27,888 bases of DNA from assembly GCA_900545725.1 (NCBI GenBank), contig URAI01000024.1:1-27888 (forward strand), read 5' to 3'. This document shows, one piece after another, positions 25,460 through 27,888 of this stretch. The stretch is from an uncultured Eubacterium sp. (GTDB taxonomy: Bacteria; Bacillota; Clostridia; Lachnospirales; Lachnospiraceae). The stretch's first letter is position 1; every line of letters starts with the position of its first letter. Both the position numbers and the translations under genes were made by a program. The notes under the pieces are model-generated. The model saw only the letters and a list, made by a program, of their open reading frames with translations, was not told where the DNA came from and did not search any database.

Positions 25460-26707
25460 TTGGTAATTGTATTATGTCCGTCATATGCGGTATTGCTTTA
25501 TTCAGCAGTATGTGGTGGTAATTCAATAGCATTTATGGCAAATTATATAACACTTGGAATGGCCGTAAGATATTTTGATAAGAAGATTATCAAATATTAT
25601 GCAATGCCATTTTTAGGAGTATGTATTGTCAGCATATTTTTTTATAGGGATATAATTGACCCATCACTGGTAGCAACAATATCAAAGCTGTGTCTTTTTG
25701 CAGCGTGTACAGTTCTTCTATATCTTGGCACCGGTTATGGTGAAAAGAAGATAAAGCAGGCGGAGGAAGCGCTGGCACTTGTCAGGAATAATGGCATGGT
25801 AGCCAATAAGATTGCTACAAGCCTTAATACAGAGATTATTGAATGTGGTAATCAAGTGGAAGAGGTTACATCACATGCAGAGTCAGTAAAGTCATCAGCC
25901 GAACAGATGGAACAGGTAGTAGATGAGTCAAGCCGTTCAATCCAGCAGGTTAGTGAAAAACTTAACAAGGCAAAAGAAGAGATTGATAAAAATTACAGTT
26001 ATGCAAGACAGCTTGAGGACAGCTTTGAGGATATGACAACGGCTGTTAATGAGGGTAATAAGGAAGCTATAACGGTTAAAGCTTCAATGCTTGAGATGTC
26101 GGAAACAGTAGGAAGTGCAAGTGATGCAACATCAGGACTTTTAGAACAGATGGAAAAGATTAAGGGTATTCTTAATGATATTAATTCAATTGCAGGACAG
26201 ACTAATCTGTTGTCATTAAATGCATCTATCGAAGCTGCCAGGGCAGGAGAGCATGGAAAAGGTTTTGCGGTTGTAGCAGACCAGATAAGGAATCTTTCAG
26301 AGGATAGCAGAAAGTCGGCAGAGAGTATAAAGGATATTATAGATGACCTTTCAGGAACTGTTGAAAGTGTAGTTGGTAAGATATCAGCGGGAGCAGTAGC
26401 AGCTAAGGAAAGCTCTGTAAAAATAGAGAACCTTATTGGAAAGCTTGATAAGGTTAATAGTACAGCAAATGAAGCTACGGATGTTGTAAGTGAAGAGTAT
26501 AATGTAATAGGTAATATCAAAGAAAGATTTGATGATATACAACAGGAGCTTGATAATGTAGCGGCAACATCAGAGGAAAATGCATCAATGGTTGCCGAGA
26601 TAGGCAATAGTATTGTAAACCAGACTGACTATGTAATCAGATTATCAGAGTCTATTGGCAATATCAAAGGAACTTCTGAAAAGCTGGAAGAGCATTTTAA
26701 TAATTAA
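25460..26707 (+). CDS. Methyl-accepting chemotaxis receptor, apparently lacking its 5' end
   Basis: A signal transducer that would control CheA through its cytoplasmic hairpin. About four hydrophobic segments occupy the first 95 residues, followed by a long coiled coil. The conserved hairpin tip (about 243-290: SIAGQTNLLSLNASIEAARAGEHGKGFAVVADQIRNLSED) is intact. No periplasmic ligand domain or HAMP domain is seen. The start is a problem: the frame is open from 25409 and reads like protein (DFVKALVIVLC), but it holds no ATG. The listed TTG at 25460 has no ribosome site. The N-terminal part of the gene therefore seems lost, with the bioB operator region now in its place. It may be a pseudogene, or be translated from a weak start. 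Confidence 0.8.
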   Translation: MVIVLCPSYAVLLYSAVCGGNSIAFMANYITLGMAVRYFDKKIIKYYAMPFLGVCIVSIFFYRDIIDPSLVATISKLCLFAACTVLLYLGTGYGEKKIKQAEEALALVRNNGMVANKIATSLNTEIIECGNQVEEVTSHAESVKSSAEQMEQVVDESSRSIQQVSEKLNKAKEEIDKNYSYARQLEDSFEDMTTAVNEGNKEAITVKASMLEMSETVGSASDATSGLLEQMEKIKGILNDINSIAGQTNLLSLNASIEAARAGEHGKGFAVVADQIRNLSEDSRKSAESIKDIIDDLSGTVESVVGKISAGAVAAKESSVKIENLIGKLDKVNSTANEATDVVSEEYNVIGNIKERFDDIQQELDNVAATSEENASMVAEIGNSIVNQTDYVIRLSESIGNIKGTSEKLEEHFNN

Positions 26708-26940
26708 TATGGACTATAAATAATAATAAATATAAATAAGCTGTGTCAGTATTAAACGGTAAAATATGAACTGTATATTAACCGGTTAATAAAGCCACAG
26801 CTGTTATTTTCAGATATGTCATATGAAAATACATCATATGATAATATGGATATTGTAAAATTGTAATAAATACATATATTTTATATTTAAACTGTTCCAT
26901 ATTGTATATTATCGGTAATATGGGTTACAGGTAAATGCAA
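26708..26940 (+). terminator. Receptor-hemerythrin spacer with an extended hairpin terminator (26739-26802)
   Basis: AGCTGTG (26739-26745) pairs with CACAGCT (26796-26802); inside it ATTAAACGGT (26751-26760) pairs with ACCGGTTAAT (26781-26790), with one mismatch and a 20-nt loop. GTTATTTTC follows. The genes on either side are convergent. The remaining 130 nt are A+T-rich with nothing else recognisable. Confidence 0.55.
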
Positions 26941-27774
26941 TTATTTTATATTATTTTCAGCCATAAATATGCCAATCTTTTTATCAGCAGCAATAATGTG
27001 ATTAGAAAGCCAGCTTACCAGGAAGTCAACAAGATCAAGAAGATAAGCCTGCTGGTTGTTATCAATCTCATCAAGTCCATCTACATTAATCTCAACAAGT
27101 CTTTCGATAAATGCACTGTGTGCACGTTTCTGGGCTGCTATTTCAGGATAACCGATTCTTGTCATAAGATCTTCTTCATCCTTAAAATGAAATTCTGTAT
27201 AATCTTTTAATTCAGCAAGTAAATGCATGATTCTGTCATATTTATCATGTAAAAGATCTTCATGGATAAGGTCATTAGTCTGTTTAATTATCTCAAACAG
27301 ATGGCGGTGTTCATCGTCAACAAGTGAAATTCCTGTTTTGAATTTGTCAGTAAATGTGAAGGGGTCGTTTTTTTCTTTAATTGGAGATATTTTTCCAATC
27401 ATCATATCACTGCTAAGAATATGTCTGTAAAGCCAGCGTACAAGATATCCAAGAAAATCTTTTAGGCATGCTTTGGCAGCAGCATTAGAAGAAGTATCAA
27501 GGGTAAAATTGTTAACTTTATTGGTAAATGCGGCATGCTGTTTCTTTTGAAGTTCAAGTTCCGGGTCATTGATACTTTCCATATAAGCTTCTTCATGGGC
27601 AAAATGAGTTGCAGCATAATCCTTAAGATTATTGATAAGACCGGTGGATATAGTGCTTACATCATCCACGGTATCTATAAGTGATACGGCTTCATTTACC
27701 ATCTGGAACAATCTGCGGTGTTCATTATCAAGCTGTTCAATGTTAAGCAAACAGTCTTTAGTAAATTCGTACAT
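26941..27774 (-). CDS. Tandem two-domain bacteriohemerythrin
   Basis: A 277-residue cytoplasmic protein made of two hemerythrin four-helix bundles (about 8-128 and 146-270), each expected to hold a di-iron site that binds O2. Domain 1 ligands: His19, His57, Glu61, His80, His118, Asp123. Domain 2: His156, His196, Glu200, His219, His259, Asp264. In both domains the first His of the canonical HxxxH pair is Gln (Gln76, Gln215), so each site has one His fewer than the classic protein. The start has AGAGGAT upstream and a strong promoter. In an anaerobe it may sense, store or detoxify O2. No sensor or enzyme domain is fused to it. The nearby receptor is a different protein and not in an operon with it. 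Confidence 0.93.
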   Translation of the reverse strand: MYEFTKDCLLNIEQLDNEHRRLFQMVNEAVSLIDTVDDVSTISTGLINNLKDYAATHFAHEEAYMESINDPELELQKKQHAAFTNKVNNFTLDTSSNAAAKACLKDFLGYLVRWLYRHILSSDMMIGKISPIKEKNDPFTFTDKFKTGISLVDDEHRHLFEIIKQTNDLIHEDLLHDKYDRIMHLLAELKDYTEFHFKDEEDLMTRIGYPEIAAQKRAHSAFIERLVEINVDGLDEIDNNQQAYLLDLVDFLVSWLSNHIIAADKKIGIFMAENNIK

Positions 27775-27820
27775 AATGTTATCCTCTTTTCTGCATATGT
27801 GCTTTATTTGATTTTATAGA

Positions 27821-27849
27821 ATAATAGCACATAATTTTCCAAAGGTCAA
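27821..27849 (-). promoter_or_regulatory. Sigma-A promoter with extended -10 for the hemerythrin gene
   Basis: On the minus strand: -35 TTGACC (27844-27849), 17-nt spacer ending TGC, -10 TATTAT (27821-27826). Both hexamers match consensus at five of six positions. The leader is about 40 nt. Confidence 0.8.
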
Positions 27850-27851
27850 AA

Positions 27852-27880
27852 ATTATGATTTGTTGAAATGGGTGGTGTAG
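27852..27880 (-). repeat. Right copy of the inverted repeat shared with the window's left end
   Basis: Reverse complement of the sequence near position 32-60, with small differences in the 5-nt link between its two conserved blocks. It lies just upstream of the hemerythrin promoter. Confidence 0.6.
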
Positions 27881-27888
27881 TGGGGAAG

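Noticed and set aside
25999..26607. A 202-codon open frame antisense to the chemotaxis receptor
   Set aside because: Its Ser/Ala/Leu-rich composition mirrors the coiled-coil codons of the receptor, and it has no ribosome site.

Overview
The window looks like chromosomal DNA of a low-GC, probably flagellated member of the Clostridia, most likely a Lachnospiraceae (Lachnospira/Eubacterium/Roseburia-like). This rests on A+T-rich genes with AGGAG-type ribosome sites, a Clostridial-type ATP phosphofructokinase next to dnaE, the order argF - small membrane protein - birA - short acidic protein - dusB, and a chemotaxis receptor together with a FliB-type flagellin methylase. The genus is not certain. 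I see no rRNA, tRNA, CRISPR array, prophage or intact insertion sequence.

Layout. (1) 61-2365, minus: a two-gene amino-acid ABC importer; its second protein fuses a lipoprotein substrate-binding part, whose two halves are in swapped order, to the permease. A divergent promoter pair at 2435-2497 serves it and a fliB-like gene (2524-3699, plus). (2) 3871-7814, plus, very A+T-rich and accessory in character: one ABC ATPase, two ABC-2 permeases (the second lacking its last membrane helix), a decayed tail of an IS200/IS605-type tnpB with its right-end/omega-RNA-like hairpins, and an Sfp-type phosphopantetheinyl transferase. (3) 8003-9616, minus: pyrG, convergent with region 2 and separated from ftsH (10340, plus) by 0.7 kb of non-coding DNA holding two 30-bp direct repeats. 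(4) 10340-18306, plus: ftsH with a slippage-prone 18-bp repeat tail, dnaE, pfkA and a SpoU/TrmH rRNA methyltransferase. (5) 18823-20016: a secreted SleB-type wall hydrolase behind a consensus sigma-A promoter and a perfect WalR-type box. (6) 20454-24130: argF, a small membrane protein, birA, a short acidic protein and dusB, closely spaced and probably one transcript. (7) 24319-25296, minus: bioB behind a perfect 9-N15-9 palindrome that fits a BirA box. (8) 25460-26707: a chemotaxis receptor that appears to have lost its 5' end. (9) 26941-27774, minus: a double-domain hemerythrin with a strong extended -10 promoter.

How the genes connect. BirA (ligase and predicted repressor) is encoded 2.5 kb from its likely target bioB. 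The flagellin methylase and chemotaxis receptor point to motility, and the hemerythrin to O2 sensing or storage in an anaerobe. Most of the rest is housekeeping: CTP synthesis, DNA replication, glycolysis, RNA modification, proteolysis and arginine metabolism.

I found no clear new multi-gene defence or biosynthetic system. The most interesting items are the permuted binding protein fused to its permease, the tnpB/omega-RNA relic abutting a truncated transporter gene, the ftsH tail repeat with an in-frame nonsense codon, the bioB operator beside a 5'-truncated receptor gene, the WalR box, and an inverted repeat shared by the two ends of the window. Family assignments come from reading translated motifs; no database search was run.
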